Positions 44,818 through 54,565 of a stretch of 64,000 nt of DNA are shown in pieces. The stretch is taken from the NCBI RefSeq assembly GCF_017355365.1, contig NZ_JADIJR010000003.1, positions 62,001-126,000 of the forward strand. Direction: 5' to 3'. How positions within the stretch are numbered: the stretch's first letter is position 1; the number at the start of each line of letters is the position of its first letter. The stretch is from Microbacterium sp. SD291 (GTDB lineage: Bacteria; Actinomycetota; Actinomycetes; Actinomycetales; Microbacteriaceae). A model generated the notes under the pieces. That model did no database searches. It had not been told where the DNA came from and saw only the letters and a list, made by a program, of their open reading frames with translations. The translations under genes were made by a program, and so were the position numbers.

Positions 44818-45756
44818 TCAGCGGGCGAGAAGCGCAGTGGCATCGACGGGCGGCTCGTGCCAGGTCAGCCTGGGGTATCGCTTGAACCAGGACACCTGGC
44901 GTCGCGCATAGCGCCGCGTCAGAGCCTGCGTCTGCGCGATCGCCTCCGACTGTGTGAGACGTCCGTCGAGCTGCCCCAGCGCCTGCGCGTAGCCGATCGC
45001 CCTCGATGCGGTCACGCCCCGTTCGAGGCCCTGATCGCGGAGCCCGCGGACCTCGTCGACCAGCCCGTTCTCCCACATGCGGTCGACCCTCGCGTCGAGG
45101 CGCTGCACGAGCTCGCCGCGATCGACGTGCAGCCCGATCACGCGTGCATCCGGCTGCCACAGGGTCGGCTGCGCGGGCAGCGCCGCGCCGTGGGTGGCGC
45201 TGCCCTGCTCGAGGACTTCGAGGGCACGGATCACCCGCCGGCCGTTGTGCGGGTCCACACGCTCTGCAGTCACGGCATCCAGGGTGCGAAGCCGCTCGAG
45301 CATGCTCTCCACGCCCACGGTCTCGAGCTCCCGCTCGAGACGGTCGCGGATCACGGGGTCTCGCGGGGGGAAGTTGAAGTCGAAGAGGACGCTGGAGATG
45401 TAGAGGCCGGAGCCGCCCACGAGGATCGCATCCCCGCCGCGGCTCTGGACGCCGACGATGGCCTCACGAGCGAGGGGCTGATACCAGGCGACGGCCGCCT
45501 CCTCCTCGACCTCGAGGACGTCGAGGAGATGGTGCGGCACCCCACGCCGTTCAGCGGGGGCGAGCTTGGCCGTCCCGATGTCCATGCCGCGATACAGCTG
45601 CATCGCGTCGGCATTGACGATCTCAGCCGGGTTCCCTCGCGACCGCAGCCCCTCGGCGAGGTCGAGAGCGAGATCGCTCTTGCCCGTTCCGGTGGCGCCG
45701 ACGACAGCCCACAGACGAGGCCTGCCGGCGATGCCGCGCGCAGACGGGTCCGTCAC
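44818..45756 (-). CDS. miaA: tRNA dimethylallyltransferase
   Basis: Adds the isopentenyl group to A37 of tRNAs reading UNN codons. The 312-residue protein has the P-loop [20 protein letters not shown], the conserved [17 protein letters not shown], and [17 protein letters not shown] near the C-terminus. The start is GTG 45756, overlapping the miaB stop by 4 nt (GTGA), so the two tRNA A37 modification enzymes are translated together. Product feeds MiaB. Confidence 0.95.
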   Translation of the reverse strand: MTDPSARGIAGRPRLWAVVGATGTGKSDLALDLAEGLRSRGNPAEIVNADAMQLYRGMDIGTAKLAPAERRGVPHHLLDVLEVEEEAAVAWYQPLAREAIVGVQSRGGDAILVGGSGLYISSVLFDFNFPPRDPVIRDRLERELETVGVESMLERLRTLDAVTAERVDPHNGRRVIRALEVLEQGSATHGAALPAQPTLWQPDARVIGLHVDRGELVQRLDARVDRMWENGLVDEVRGLRDQGLERGVTASRAIGYAQALGQLDGRLTQSEAIAQTQALTRRYARRQVSWFKRYPRLTWHEPPVDATALLAR

Positions 45757-47300
45757 ACGCCGACGCGCCGGGTCGGCAGCCCCAGCGAGACCGCCCGCGG
45801 GCCGCCGTCGGTGGACGCTGCCGGCACCGCGCACGACTCGGCCTGTGCACGATCCCAGGCGTCCCCGCCGCGCGTGCGCCGGATCCGCAGCGGCTGACCT
45901 GTCGGATCGTCGGCGAGCAGGTGGAACGGCGCCGCGTGCGTGATCGTCACCGTCACCACGTCACCCGGACGCGGGAGGTCCGAGCCCGGAGTGACCTCGA
46001 AATGCACCAGCCGGTTGTCTTCGCCGCGCCCCGTGAGGCGGTGCGTCTCGGCATCCTTCTTGCCCTCGCCGGTGGAGACGAGCACCTCGACCTCGCGGCC
46101 GACCTGCTTCCGGTTCTCCTCGAGCGAGATCCGCTCCTGCAGGGCGATCAGGCGGTTGTACCGCTCCTGGACGACCTCCTTGGGAACTTGGCCGTCCATC
46201 GTGGCGGCCGGGGTGCCCTCGCGGATCGAGTACTGGAAGGTGAATGCACTGGAGAACCGGGCCTGTTCGACGACACGCATCGTGTCCTCGAAGTCCTCGT
46301 CGGTCTCGCCGGGGAATCCGACGATGATGTCGGTCGTGATCGCGGCGTGCGGCATGCGGTCGCGCACGCGCTCAAGGATGCCGAGGAACCTCTCGCTCCG
46401 GTAGGAACGGCGCATGGCCTTGAGGATGCGGTCGCTTCCCGACTGCAGCGGCATGTGCAGCTGCGGCATCACGCTCGGAGTCTCCGCCATCGCGTCGATC
46501 ACGTCGTCCGTGAACGCGGCGGGGTGCGGGCTGGTGAAGCGGATGCGCTCGAGTCCCTCGATCTCGCCGGCTGCGCGCAGGAGCTTGCCGAAGGCATGCC
46601 GGTCGCCGAACTCCACTCCGTACGAGTTCACGTTCTGCCCGAGAAGAGTGACCTCGATCGCGCCGTCCTCCACGAGCAGGCGGATCTCGTTCAGGATGTC
46701 ACCGGGGCGACGGTCCTTCTCCTTGCCGCGCAGGCTCGGGACGATGCAGAACGTGCAGGTGTTGTTGCAGCCGACCGAGATCGAGACCCAGCCGCTGTGC
46801 GCGGAGTCCCGCTTGGTTGGCAGCGTCGATGGGAAGACCTCGAGGGACTCGAGGATCTCGAGCTCGGCCTCGCCGTTGTGGCGTGCGCGCTCGAGGAGAC
46901 CGGGGAGCGAGCCCATGTTGTGGGTGCCGAAGACGACGTCGACCCACGGCGCCTTGTCGAGCACCGCCTGCTTGTCCATCTGGGCGAGGCAGCCGCCGAC
47001 CGCGATCTGCATGCCGTCCTTGCGGCGCTTCACGGACGCCAGCTGCCCGAGCGTGCCGTACAGCTTGCCCGCCGCGTTGTCGCGCACCGCGCAGGTGTTG
47101 ATGATCACGACGTCGGGCTCGTCGCCGTCTTCGGCCCGGACGTAGCCGGCGCTCTCCAGGGACCCGGAGAGGCGTTCGGAGTCGTGCACGTTCATCTGGC
47201 ACCCGAAGGTGCGCACTTCGTAGGATCGCCGGCGCCCGTCGACGTCGACTGCCGCCGACGAGGTGCTGATGATCGTCGGTTCACTGCGCGGGATAGTCAT
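45753..47300 (-). CDS. miaB: tRNA-2-methylthio-N6-dimethylallyladenosine synthase
   Basis: A 515-residue radical-SAM methylthiotransferase. The N-terminal auxiliary iron-sulfur cluster Cys are in [22 protein letters not shown] and VGGCLAQ. The radical-SAM CxxxCxxC is [12 protein letters not shown], and a TRAM domain is near the C-terminus ([12 protein letters not shown]). The C-terminus is longer than in E. coli MiaB. Coupled to miaA by a 4-nt overlap. A TACAAT box ends 9 nt before the ATG. Confidence 0.96.
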   Translation of the reverse strand: MTIPRSEPTIISTSSAAVDVDGRRRSYEVRTFGCQMNVHDSERLSGSLESAGYVRAEDGDEPDVVIINTCAVRDNAAGKLYGTLGQLASVKRRKDGMQIAVGGCLAQMDKQAVLDKAPWVDVVFGTHNMGSLPGLLERARHNGEAELEILESLEVFPSTLPTKRDSAHSGWVSISVGCNNTCTFCIVPSLRGKEKDRRPGDILNEIRLLVEDGAIEVTLLGQNVNSYGVEFGDRHAFGKLLRAAGEIEGLERIRFTSPHPAAFTDDVIDAMAETPSVMPQLHMPLQSGSDRILKAMRRSYRSERFLGILERVRDRMPHAAITTDIIVGFPGETDEDFEDTMRVVEQARFSSAFTFQYSIREGTPAATMDGQVPKEVVQERYNRLIALQERISLEENRKQVGREVEVLVSTGEGKKDAETHRLTGRGEDNRLVHFEVTPGSDLPRPGDVVTVTITHAAPFHLLADDPTGQPLRIRRTRGGDAWDRAQAESCAVPAASTDGGPRAVSLGLPTRRVGV

Positions 47301-47349
47301 GATGCTCCCATTGTACGAGCGCGGCGAGCAGCTGCTCGGGCAGAACGGC

Positions 47350-48111
47350 TCAGTCCGAGTCGACGAAGCGCACGCCGAGCGACGGCCGGCCGGAACCAGC
47401 CTCTGCCAGTGCCGTCTTCGCCGCGGTCATCGCCACGGCGCCGTTGTAGCCGCGCCTCGCCAGCTGTCCGACGAGCCGTCGGAGCGCCGTGTCGCCGTCG
47501 AGGCGCACAAGCGACCCGGCTTTGGTGCGGGCGAACGACAGCGCGCGATCCGCATCATCGTCCGGCAGCTCATCGAGCGCGGCGCCGATCACGTCACGCG
47601 GGATGCCGCGCTGAGCCAGTGCGCGTGAGAGAGCGACCCTCCCCTGGCCTTTGCGCTCGACGCCCGAGGTGACGAGATGACCCGCCAGGACCGCGTCGTC
47701 GAGATAGCCGCGACGGCAGAAGTCGTCGATGACGTCATCGACCTGCGCAGCGTCGAGTCGCTGGTCCTGCAGGGCGTATCCCTTCAGGACCGTCCGCGCC
47801 TCGGCGATCGAGAGCGATCTGGTGCGGAGTCTCCGCACCAGCACCTCCTCCGCTGCCTCACGGATCCTGGTCGCGTCGGGAGTCTTCTCAGGTGCATCAT
47901 GTTCTGCGGGTGCACCGCGATCTGCCGGCGCTTCGTGATTCAGGGCGTCCGGTCGAAGCGCCTTCAGCGTCGGAGCCGGCCCGGCGGCGCGGCCGTTCGC
48001 CGGATGCCGCTGACTCGCGTGCGCGGACCCGGCGGCCGCCGGCGCACCGCCGCCGCCGAACAGCGGGATCACGGGGGCGAGCCGCTCGGACTCGCCCCCG
48101 CCGTCACGCAT
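47350..48111 (-). CDS. recX: RecA regulator RecX
   Basis: A 253-residue protein with a variable Pro/Ala-rich N-terminal 80 residues and the RecX helical-repeat core: [70 protein letters not shown]. RecX binds RecA filaments and modulates recombination. It lies 60 nt downstream of recA, separated by two perfect tandem repeats that may affect how much recX is made from the recA transcript. Confidence 0.92.
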   Translation of the reverse strand: MRDGGGESERLAPVIPLFGGGGAPAAAGSAHASQRHPANGRAAGPAPTLKALRPDALNHEAPADRGAPAEHDAPEKTPDATRIREAAEEVLVRRLRTRSLSIAEARTVLKGYALQDQRLDAAQVDDVIDDFCRRGYLDDAVLAGHLVTSGVERKGQGRVALSRALAQRGIPRDVIGAALDELPDDDADRALSFARTKAGSLVRLDGDTALRRLVGQLARRGYNGAVAMTAAKTALAEAGSGRPSLGVRFVDSD

Positions 48112-48117
48112 AGCTCA

Positions 48118-48171
48118 CCCCGGTTGTTGAGCGACGTCGAAACACCCCGGTTGTTGAGCGACGTCGAAACA
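48118..48171. repeat. Two perfect 27-bp tandem repeats between recA and recX
   Basis: The unit starts CCCCGGTTGTTGAGCGACGT and ends CGAAACA; two exact copies at 48118-48144 and 48145-48171 directly abut the recA stop codon. Each contains the near-palindrome GTTGAGCGACGTCGAAAC with a central GACGTC. It is not CRISPR-like because there are no spacers. A REP-type dispersed element of this kind is, from memory, common in Microbacterium genomes. Confidence 0.8.
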
Positions 48172-49218
48172 TCAGGCCGGGCGACGCTCGGCGAGCTCGT
48201 CGGCCGGGGCCGCAGCCACCGCTCCGCCGATGCCGAGCTTCTGCTTGATCTGGGTCTCGATCGCCAGCGCGATGTCAGGGTTCTTGAGGAGGAAGTTACG
48301 CGCGTTCTCCTTGCCCTGCCCCAGCTGATCGCCGTCGTAGGTGTACCAGGAACCCGACTTCTTGACGATGCCGTGATCGACGCCGAAGTCGATCAGGCTG
48401 CCCTCGCGAGAGATGCCGATGCCGTACAGGATGTCGAACTCGGCCTGTTTGAACGGCGGAGCCATCTTGTTCTTGACGACCTTGACGCGCGTGCGGTTTC
48501 CGACGGCGTCCGTGCCGTCCTTGAGCGTCTCGATGCGCCGGATGTCCATGCGCACCGACGCGTAGAACTTCAGCGCCTTACCACCGGCCGTCGTCTCGGG
48601 AGAGCCGAAGAACACGCCGATCTTCTCGCGCAGCTGGTTGATGAAGATCATCGTGGTGTTGGTCTGGTTCAGCCCACCGGTCAGCTTTCGCAGCGCCTGC
48701 GACATCAGTCGCGCCTGCAGGCCGACGTGAGAGTCGCCCATCTCTCCCTCGATCTCGGCCCGGGGCACGAGAGCGGCGACGGAGTCGATGACGATGAGGT
48801 CGATGGCACCGGAGCGCACCAGCATGTCGGCGATCTCGAGTGCCTGCTCACCCGTGTCGGGCTGGGAGACGAGAAGGGCGTCGATGTCGACGCCGAGCTT
48901 CGCGGCATAGTCAGGGTCGAGTGCGTGCTCCGCGTCGATGAACGCCGCGATGCCGCCGGCACGCTGCGCATTCGCGATCGCGTGCAGCGTCAGCGTCGTC
49001 TTGCCGGACGACTCGGGTCCGTAGATCTCCACGATGCGGCCACGCGGGAGTCCGCCGACGCCGAGTGCGACGTCGAGTGCGATGGAGCCGGTCGGGATGA
49101 CCGCGACGGGTGCGCGCTCGTCGCTGCCCAGCCGCATGACCGAGCCCTTTCCGAACTGGCGGTCGATCTGGGCGAGTGCTGTCTCGAGGGACTTCTCGCG
49201 GTCTGCGGGTGATGGCAT
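48172..49218 (-). CDS. recA: Recombinase RecA
   Basis: A 348-residue DNA recombinase and SOS co-protease. Walker A is [18 protein letters not shown], Walker [13 protein letters not shown], with the L2-region signature [18 protein letters not shown]. Full length with the typical C-terminal acidic/basic tail. The ATG at 49218 is preceded by AAGGAG. A near-consensus LexA box (49416-49431) and a TATTCT -10 (49402-49407) lie in the 266-nt upstream region, so SOS induction is expected. Followed by recX. Confidence 0.98.
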   Translation of the reverse strand: MPSPADREKSLETALAQIDRQFGKGSVMRLGSDERAPVAVIPTGSIALDVALGVGGLPRGRIVEIYGPESSGKTTLTLHAIANAQRAGGIAAFIDAEHALDPDYAAKLGVDIDALLVSQPDTGEQALEIADMLVRSGAIDLIVIDSVAALVPRAEIEGEMGDSHVGLQARLMSQALRKLTGGLNQTNTTMIFINQLREKIGVFFGSPETTAGGKALKFYASVRMDIRRIETLKDGTDAVGNRTRVKVVKNKMAPPFKQAEFDILYGIGISREGSLIDFGVDHGIVKKSGSWYTYDGDQLGQGKENARNFLLKNPDIALAIETQIKQKLGIGGAVAAAPADELAERRPA

Positions 49219-49401
49219 GACGTGCTCCTTATGCTCGAGTGGTGCCGCCTGTAGGCTGTCGCGGTCCTCCCGGCTGGGCGGAACTCTCCGACAAGGCGTA
49301 TGGCTCTTTCGGCCTGTTCTTCACCGTACGAGGCACCTCGGACATTGCGTCTTCGGGGCCGGGAACTGTGCAGCACATGCTCGCCGAACCACTTGTGCAG
49401 A

Positions 49402-49431
49402 AGAATACGCCCACTTCGAACACATATTCGA
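49402..49431 (-). promoter_or_regulatory. recA promoter with LexA (SOS) box
   Basis: The site at 49416-49431 reads TCGAACACATATTCGA, differing at one base from the actinobacterial SOS consensus TCGAAC-N4-GTTCGA. On the minus strand it sits just upstream of TATTCT (49402-49407), so bound LexA would overlap the promoter. Confidence 0.85.
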
Positions 49432-49432
49432 C

Positions 49433-49454
49433 GACACGCCGTCGGCGGCGTGTC
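49433..49454. repeat. Hairpin between DUF3046 gene and recA promoter
   Basis: A perfect 9-bp stem GACACGCCG / CGGCGTGTC with a TCGG loop. It lies 30 nt after the DUF3046 stop and 1 nt upstream of the LexA box. It may terminate the clgR-DUF3046 transcript so that recA depends on its own promoter. No U-run is present. Confidence 0.55.
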
Positions 49455-49484
49455 GGAACACGGACACGCTCGAACGAACCGCTC

Positions 49485-49709
49485 TCAGCGCCGGCGCGGT
49501 TCCAGCCGCCCTGCTCCGTGCCTGCGCGTCACCGGGACATCGGCCTCGACGCACAGCGCCAGCCAGACGTCACGCGTCGCGACACCCTGGTCGAGGGCCT
49601 CCGTGGCAGTGCGTCCGCCGAGCTCGGTCAGGACGAGATCGCTGATCAGCGACGACCCGCGCCCCGGGAACTCCGTCTCGACGGCGCGGAAGAACTCACT
49701 GCGTCGCAT
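49485..49709 (-). CDS. DUF3046 protein
   Basis: A 74-residue actinobacterial DUF3046 protein: MRRSEFFRAVETEFPGRGSSLISDLVLTELGGRTATEALDQGV followed by RDVWLALCVEADVP, the family signature. Function unknown, but the gene is very often found between clgR/cinA and recA in actinobacteria, as here. It starts 15 nt after the clgR stop. Confidence 0.9.
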   Translation of the reverse strand: MRRSEFFRAVETEFPGRGSSLISDLVLTELGGRTATEALDQGVATRDVWLALCVEADVPVTRRHGAGRLEPRRR

Positions 49710-49724
49710 GGATCAGCGGATGCG

Positions 49725-50033
49725 TCAGCGCAGCGACAGCTCGGGCTCGATGGAGGCCACGAGGTCGTCCGGCACGACGTCCGGGAAGACCTGGATGCCC
49801 TCGATCACCGAGATGCGGTCGCCGACCTCGCGCATGATCGTCGAGATGGGGACGTCGAGTGCGTCGGCGACGGAAGCGAGGATCTCGCTCGATGCCTCCT
49901 TCTGACCGCGCTCGACCTCACTGAGGTACCCGAGCGCCACAGAGGCCCTGCTCGCGACCTGTCGGAGCGTACGGCCCTTCTGCAGACGGAAGTCCCTCAG
50001 CACATCGCCGATTTCCTGTCGTACGAGAATCAT
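49725..50033 (-). CDS. clgR: ClgR-type helix-turn-helix regulator
   Basis: A 102-residue regulator matching actinobacterial ClgR, activator of clp protease and other stress genes. The Cro/C1-type HTH is visible in LRDFRLQKGRTLRQVASRASVALGYLSEVERGQKEASSEILASV. The C-terminus DDLVASIEPELSLR is short and would be the site of ClpP-dependent degradation in relatives. The 141-nt AT-rich region upstream carries a perfect inverted repeat (50127-50147), a possible ClgR site for autoregulation. Next to cinA and pgsA, the usual location. Confidence 0.88.
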   Translation of the reverse strand: MILVRQEIGDVLRDFRLQKGRTLRQVASRASVALGYLSEVERGQKEASSEILASVADALDVPISTIMREVGDRISVIEGIQVFPDVVPDDLVASIEPELSLR

Positions 50034-50126
50034 CGGAACCTCCTCCCAGGTCGTCCGCCCGAGGTCTCCCCCGATCGGATGGCCAGTTTAGTCCTTCTGA
50101 CCTTCACAGAATCTACCTTTTCACTC

Positions 50127-50147
50127 TGTGCTTTCGTTGTGAGCACA
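50127..50147. promoter_or_regulatory. Inverted repeat upstream of clgR
   Basis: TGTGCT and AGCACA arms flank a 9-nt spacer (TTCGTTGTG) in the AT-rich clgR promoter region. Candidate operator for ClgR itself or another stress regulator. The match to published ClgR motifs is only partial. Confidence 0.5.
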
Positions 50148-50174
50148 TTTATGACAACGGCGGCCCGTGCCTGA

Positions 50175-50657
50175 CTATTCCCCGAGCAGATCCAGCAGCG
50201 TCCTGAAGGCCGCGTCGACCGACTGCGCCCTGATCTGCGCACGATCCCCCGTGAACGCGAACGCCCGGCTCACGGATTTCTCCGGTGTGACGGCGCCGAT
50301 GTGCACGGTGCCCACGGGCTGTCCGTCCGGCGAGTCGGGACCCGCGATGCCCGTCGTCGAGACGCCGACGTCGGCGTAGCGTCCGTCGACCGCGACGGCA
50401 CCCCTGATCCCGTGCGCCATCTGCAGCGCGACCAGCGGATGCACCGGCCCGTGCGCCTCCAGCAGGCCGGCATCCACGCCGAGGAGCGTGTGCTTGACCG
50501 GCGTGGCGTATGCCACGACGCCGCCGAGCAGCACCGCGGATGCGCCGGAGACCGTCACCAGCTCGGCGCTGACCGCACCTCCGGTGAGCGACTCGGCTAC
50601 GCCGAGCGTCCACCCGCGAGCGCCGAGAGCTGCGAGCAGATCGGCTGCCGCGCTCAC
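50175..50657 (-). CDS. cinA: CinA C-terminal domain nicotinamide-nucleotide amidohydrolase
   Basis: A 160-residue stand-alone CinA C-terminal domain: LGVAESLTGGAVSAELVTVSGASAVLLGGVVAYATPVKHTLLGV, followed by GVSTTGIAGPDSPDGQPVGTVHIG. It deamidates nicotinamide mononucleotide in the pyridine-nucleotide salvage cycle; the N-terminal competence-type domain is absent, which is common. The GTG start at 50657 overlaps the pgsA stop by 4 nt (GTGA). Confidence 0.93.
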   Translation of the reverse strand: MSAAADLLAALGARGWTLGVAESLTGGAVSAELVTVSGASAVLLGGVVAYATPVKHTLLGVDAGLLEAHGPVHPLVALQMAHGIRGAVAVDGRYADVGVSTTGIAGPDSPDGQPVGTVHIGAVTPEKSVSRAFAFTGDRAQIRAQSVDAAFRTLLDLLGE

Positions 50658-51229
50658 GGCCGCTGCCGGGACCCGCGAACCTGGGCGACGATGTAGTCGA
50701 CTCCGCTCGCGACGGTGAGCACGAGCACGGCGATCATGAGCACACCGGTGACCAGGACCCAGAGATCGAGCCCGATGAGCAGATACAGCGGCAGCAGCGC
50801 CCAGGAGAGGGCGACAGCCTGCACAGTGGTCTTGACCTTGCCCATCCACGCGGCCGCGACGACGTGCTCCTTCGCGACCATCAGCCGATGGACGGTGATG
50901 CCCCATTCGCGCACCAGGACGATCACGACGAGCCACCAGTTCAGCTCGCCGAGCACCGCCAGTCCGATGAATCCGGCGCCGGTGAGCAGCTTGTCGGCGA
51001 TCGGATCCCACAGCTTGCCGAAGTCGCTGACGATGTCGAACCTGCGGGCGAGGTAGCCGTCGACCCAGTCGGTCGATATCGCGACGATGAAGAGGATGGC
51101 CGCGGCCCACCGGAGTCCGACGCTCTCCTCCCCGTAGGTCCCTCCGAGCAGCAGAAGGACGAAGAAGACGACGGCGAGCGGGATGCGGGCGACCGTGATC
51201 GCGTTGGGCAGCTGACGCGGGATGGCCAT
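50654..51229 (-). CDS. pgsA: CDP-diacylglycerol--glycerol-3-phosphate 3-phosphatidyltransferase
   Basis: Makes phosphatidylglycerol phosphate, a membrane enzyme of 191 residues with several helices. The CDP-alcohol phosphotransferase motif D-G-x2-A-R-x8-G-x3-D-x3-D is complete in DWVDGYLARRFDIVSDFGKL followed by WDPIAD. The ATG overlaps the ftsK stop by 1 nt. It is in the conserved ftsK-pgsA-cinA order. Confidence 0.95.
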   Translation of the reverse strand: MAIPRQLPNAITVARIPLAVVFFVLLLLGGTYGEESVGLRWAAAILFIVAISTDWVDGYLARRFDIVSDFGKLWDPIADKLLTGAGFIGLAVLGELNWWLVVIVLVREWGITVHRLMVAKEHVVAAAWMGKVKTTVQAVALSWALLPLYLLIGLDLWVLVTGVLMIAVLVLTVASGVDYIVAQVRGSRQRP

Positions 51230-53943
51230 CAGTCGCGCCCCGTCAGTCCCCAGGCGTCTTCGTCACCCTCGGCCTCGACCTCCGGGAGGCCCTCGAACTG
51301 AGCCTCCACAGGATCGTGCGCCGGAGCAGCCGCCGCGGGTGCCGGGGTGCTCGGCGTGTCGCCGCGGAGCTTGGCCATGACCTGGGGCAGCTGCTCGGGC
51401 GTGGCGAGCACGTCACGCGCCTTCGATCCTTCGGACGGGCCGACGATCTCACGCGACTCGAGCAGATCCATCAGGCGCCCGGCCTTCGCGAACCCGACGC
51501 GGAGCTTGCGCTGCAGCATCGAGGTCGATCCGAACTGCGACGACACGATCAGCTCCGCCGCCGCAAGCAGGAGCTCGAGGTCGTCGCCGATGTCCTCGTC
51601 GACCTCCTTCTTCCTGGCCGGCTCCATGGCCTCCTGCACGTCAGAGCGGTACTCCGGTCGCGCCTGGCGGGTGACGTGCTTGACGACGGCGTCGATCTCC
51701 TTCTCGTCGACCCACGCGCCCTGCAGGCGGAACGGCTTCGACGAGCCCATCGGCGAGAACAGGGCGTCGCCCTGACCGATCAGCTTGTCGGCGCCAGGGC
51801 TGTCGAGGATGACGCGGCTGTCGGTGACGCTGGTCACGGCGAACGCGAGACGAGAGGGCACGTTCGCCTTGATCAGGCCGGTCACGACGTCGACGCTCGG
51901 ACGCTGCGTCGCCAGCACCAGGTGGATGCCGGATGCGCGGGCGAGCTGGGTGATGCGCACGATCGAGTCCTCGACGTCGCGCGGGGCGACCATCATGAGG
52001 TCGGCGAGCTCGTCGACGACCACGAGGAGATAGGGGTACGGCTTGAGCACGCGCTCGCTGCCCACCGGAAGGTCCACCTCGCCGGCCCTGACCGCCCGGT
52101 TGAAGTCGTCGATGTGCCGGAAGCCGAACGACGCGAGGTCGTCGTACCTCATGTCCATCTCCTTCACGACCCACTGCAGCGCCTCGGCCGCCTTCTTCGG
52201 GTTCGTGATGATGGGCGTGATCAGGTGCGGCACGCCGGCGTAGCTGGTGAGCTCCACGCGCTTCGGGTCGATCAGCACCATCCGCACATCGGCGGGGCGG
52301 GCGCGCATGAGCAGGCTCGTGATCATCGAGTTCACGAAGCTGGACTTGCCCGAGCCGGTGGAACCCGCCACGAGCAGGTGGGGCATCTTGGCGAGGTTGG
52401 CGATCACGATGTTGCCGCCGACGTCCTTGCCGACGCCGATGGTCATCGGATGGGTGCTCTTCTGCGCCGCCTGCGACCGCAGCACGTCCCCGAGCGCCAC
52501 CATCTCCTTGTCGGCGTTCGGGATCTCGATGCCGATAGCGCTCTTGCCGGGGATCGGCGAGAGGATGCGCACGTCGTTCGATGCGACGGCATAGGCGAAG
52601 TTGTTGCTGAGCTGCAGGATCTTCTCGACCTTGACGCCGTGGCCGACCTCGACCTCGTACTGGGTGACCGTCGGGCCCCGCGAGAAGCCGGTGACCTTCG
52701 CGTCGACCTTGAACTGCGTCAGCACGCTGGTGATCTGCTCGATCACCCGGTCGGTCGCCTCGGAGCGCATCACCGGCGCCGGGCCCTCGACGAGCAGGTC
52801 GGTCGGCGGCAGCAGGTACGGCGCGACGGGCGCCTGCGGCCCCCGCTCCCCCGGCCCCTCGGTGCCGAACCCGTCGAGCCCCGGGAGCTCGGGCATCTCG
52901 CCGGTGTCCGACTCGTCGTCGAGGAGCGCCGTGCTCTGCTGCTCCGCCAGCGCGTCCGTGACGGCGCGCACGTCCGACAGGACCTCGGTCGCGGCGTCGT
53001 ACGGGTCGGCGACGATGACGGCCTGGTCGTAGGCGGGTGTCGCGTCGGCCGTGGTGAGGAGCGCCGTGATGTCGTCGGAGCCGAGGTTCCCCTCGTCCGG
53101 GTCCTCTTCGCGTCCGGTCTTGTTGCGACGCCACCAGGGCAGCACGTCCGGGTCGTCGACCTTGTCGGCGTCATCGACGGCGACGGCATCCTTCGCCGGC
53201 TTCTCCGGCCGCTCCGCGTCGAACATCCACGCGTACAGGTCGCCCAGTCGCTGCCCGATGCGGTTCGGCGGGGTCTTCGTGAGGATCAGGATGCTGAGCG
53301 CCGCGAGCAGCGCCAGCACGATGTAGGCGCCGACCGGCGTCAGGTACGACAGCGGCTCGCCGACCATCCAGCCGAAGAGACCGCCCGCCTCGCTGAGCGC
53401 GAGCATGCCCTGCTTCGGCTGCGCTCGCACCAGGTCACCGGACGAGTCCGCGTGCCCGGCTGCGATGTGGCAGAAACCGGCCAGCGTGAGGATGAACAGC
53501 CCGAAGCCGATGCCGATCCGCCCGTTGTCATGCACGGAGGACGGATGCCGGAACAGCCAGCCTGCGAGCAGCAGGAGCAGCACCGGCATCACGAAGGCGA
53601 CGCGGCCGACGAGTCCCCCGACCGAGTAGGCGCTGATGTTCGCCGCGACCTCGTTGCCGATGAAGAACCACTCGTCCACCGCGCCGGCGGCGGCCAGCAG
53701 CACGAGCAGGAACGGGAAGCCGTCTCTGCGGTCGTCCTTCTCGAGGGTCTCCGGCCCGAACGCGCGGAAGAGCCCGCCGACGCCGTGAGCGAGGCCACCC
53801 CAGGCGCGAACCGCCACCGGGGGCCTGTCGATCTCGTCGATGTACTTCTTCGGCGCGGCCTGAGCCTTCGGCGCTGCCTGCCGCTTCGGGCGAGGCGAAG
53901 CGCTCTCGGACGCGCGCGCAGATCTCGTGGTGCTCCTGGCCAT
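51229..53943 (-). CDS. ftsK: DNA translocase FtsK/SpoIIIE
   Basis: A 904-residue septal DNA pump that clears chromosomes at division. The order is: basic N-terminus, about four transmembrane helices (about residues 80-230), acidic linker (about 240-370), motor domain with Walker [16 protein letters not shown] and Walker [14 protein letters not shown], and the C-terminal winged-helix gamma domain ([29 protein letters not shown]) for KOPS reading. The ATG at 53943 follows TAACGT by 6 nt (leaderless). Confidence 0.97.
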   Translation of the reverse strand: MARSTTRSARASESASPRPKRQAAPKAQAAPKKYIDEIDRPPVAVRAWGGLAHGVGGLFRAFGPETLEKDDRRDGFPFLLVLLAAAGAVDEWFFIGNEVAANISAYSVGGLVGRVAFVMPVLLLLLAGWLFRHPSSVHDNGRIGIGFGLFILTLAGFCHIAAGHADSSGDLVRAQPKQGMLALSEAGGLFGWMVGEPLSYLTPVGAYIVLALLAALSILILTKTPPNRIGQRLGDLYAWMFDAERPEKPAKDAVAVDDADKVDDPDVLPWWRRNKTGREEDPDEGNLGSDDITALLTTADATPAYDQAVIVADPYDAATEVLSDVRAVTDALAEQQSTALLDDESDTGEMPELPGLDGFGTEGPGERGPQAPVAPYLLPPTDLLVEGPAPVMRSEATDRVIEQITSVLTQFKVDAKVTGFSRGPTVTQYEVEVGHGVKVEKILQLSNNFAYAVASNDVRILSPIPGKSAIGIEIPNADKEMVALGDVLRSQAAQKSTHPMTIGVGKDVGGNIVIANLAKMPHLLVAGSTGSGKSSFVNSMITSLLMRARPADVRMVLIDPKRVELTSYAGVPHLITPIITNPKKAAEALQWVVKEMDMRYDDLASFGFRHIDDFNRAVRAGEVDLPVGSERVLKPYPYLLVVVDELADLMMVAPRDVEDSIVRITQLARASGIHLVLATQRPSVDVVTGLIKANVPSRLAFAVTSVTDSRVILDSPGADKLIGQGDALFSPMGSSKPFRLQGAWVDEKEIDAVVKHVTRQARPEYRSDVQEAMEPARKKEVDEDIGDDLELLLAAAELIVSSQFGSTSMLQRKLRVGFAKAGRLMDLLESREIVGPSEGSKARDVLATPEQLPQVMAKLRGDTPSTPAPAAAAPAHDPVEAQFEGLPEVEAEGDEDAWGLTGRD

Positions 53944-54011
53944 GCCCTCACGTTACGCCGAACAGCCGACGAAGCCGCGTAATGACGCGGCTTTCCGCGG
54001 ATCCGGCGGTC

Positions 54012-54506
54012 TCAGGAGAGCCTGTGGACCATGGTGTCGCGCGCGGCCCCGGTCTCCACCACGGCAAATCCCTCAGACCGGTACAGGAGTCTCGCGAAGT
54101 TGTCCCGCTCCACACTCAGGCTGATCCGGGGATGCCCCCGTTCGCGCGCGTGCACGAGCAGCCGGCGCAGGAGCGTCCGGCCGACTCCGTGGGCGCGCCA
54201 GATCGGCTGGACGCCGATGATCAGCTCAGGCACCGCCGTGCCCACGAACCCGAAGCCGGGTTCGCTGCGCGGCAGCATCCGGTACCAGGCCGCACCGACC
54301 GGGAGTCCCTCTGCATCCACCGCGACGAAGCCGGCATCGGCAGGGCGCATCCACCCCGTGAGGTAGCGCCGGTGCTCGGCGTCGGCGAGGATCTCGTGCC
54401 GCACCCGCACGGAGCCCGCGCGCCAGTTGGCCGCCTCGACCACCATCTCGCCGAGGAAGCTCCCGTCTTCCTGCGTCGCAGGACGGATCTAGAAGGGCTC
54501 CGACAT
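54012..54506 (-). pseudogene. GNAT acetyltransferase interrupted by an in-frame amber codon
   Basis: From ATG 54506 the frame reads M-S-E-P-F, then TAG at 54489-54491, then IRPATQEDGSFLGEMVVEAA and on through a normal acetyltransferase (VQPIWRAHGVGRTLLRRLLVHARERG is motif A; LLYRSEGFAVVETGA the end). IRPAT followed by the VVEAANW helix is the usual GNAT N-terminus, so the TAG breaks a 164-codon gene at codon 6. TAGGCT lies 6 nt before this ATG, so the mRNA probably starts at it. Translation could reinitiate at ATG 54446, giving 144 residues that lack strand beta1. May be a pseudogene, a sequencing error, or readthrough. Confidence 0.8.
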
Positions 54507-54512
54507 GCGAGG

Positions 54513-54518
54513 AGCCTA
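54513..54518 (-). promoter_or_regulatory. -10 box of the interrupted GNAT gene
   Basis: TAGGCT on the minus strand ends 6 nt before ATG 54506, the leaderless arrangement seen repeatedly in this window. It marks that ATG, rather than the internal one at 54446, as the ancestral start. Confidence 0.6.
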
Positions 54519-54565
54519 GGGCACGGCGATTACGGGGATGTGTCCCCCGGCTGTGAGCCGAGGGG

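Noticed and set aside
48118-48171. CRISPR array
   Set aside because: Only two copies, directly adjacent with no spacers, and no cas genes anywhere in the window.
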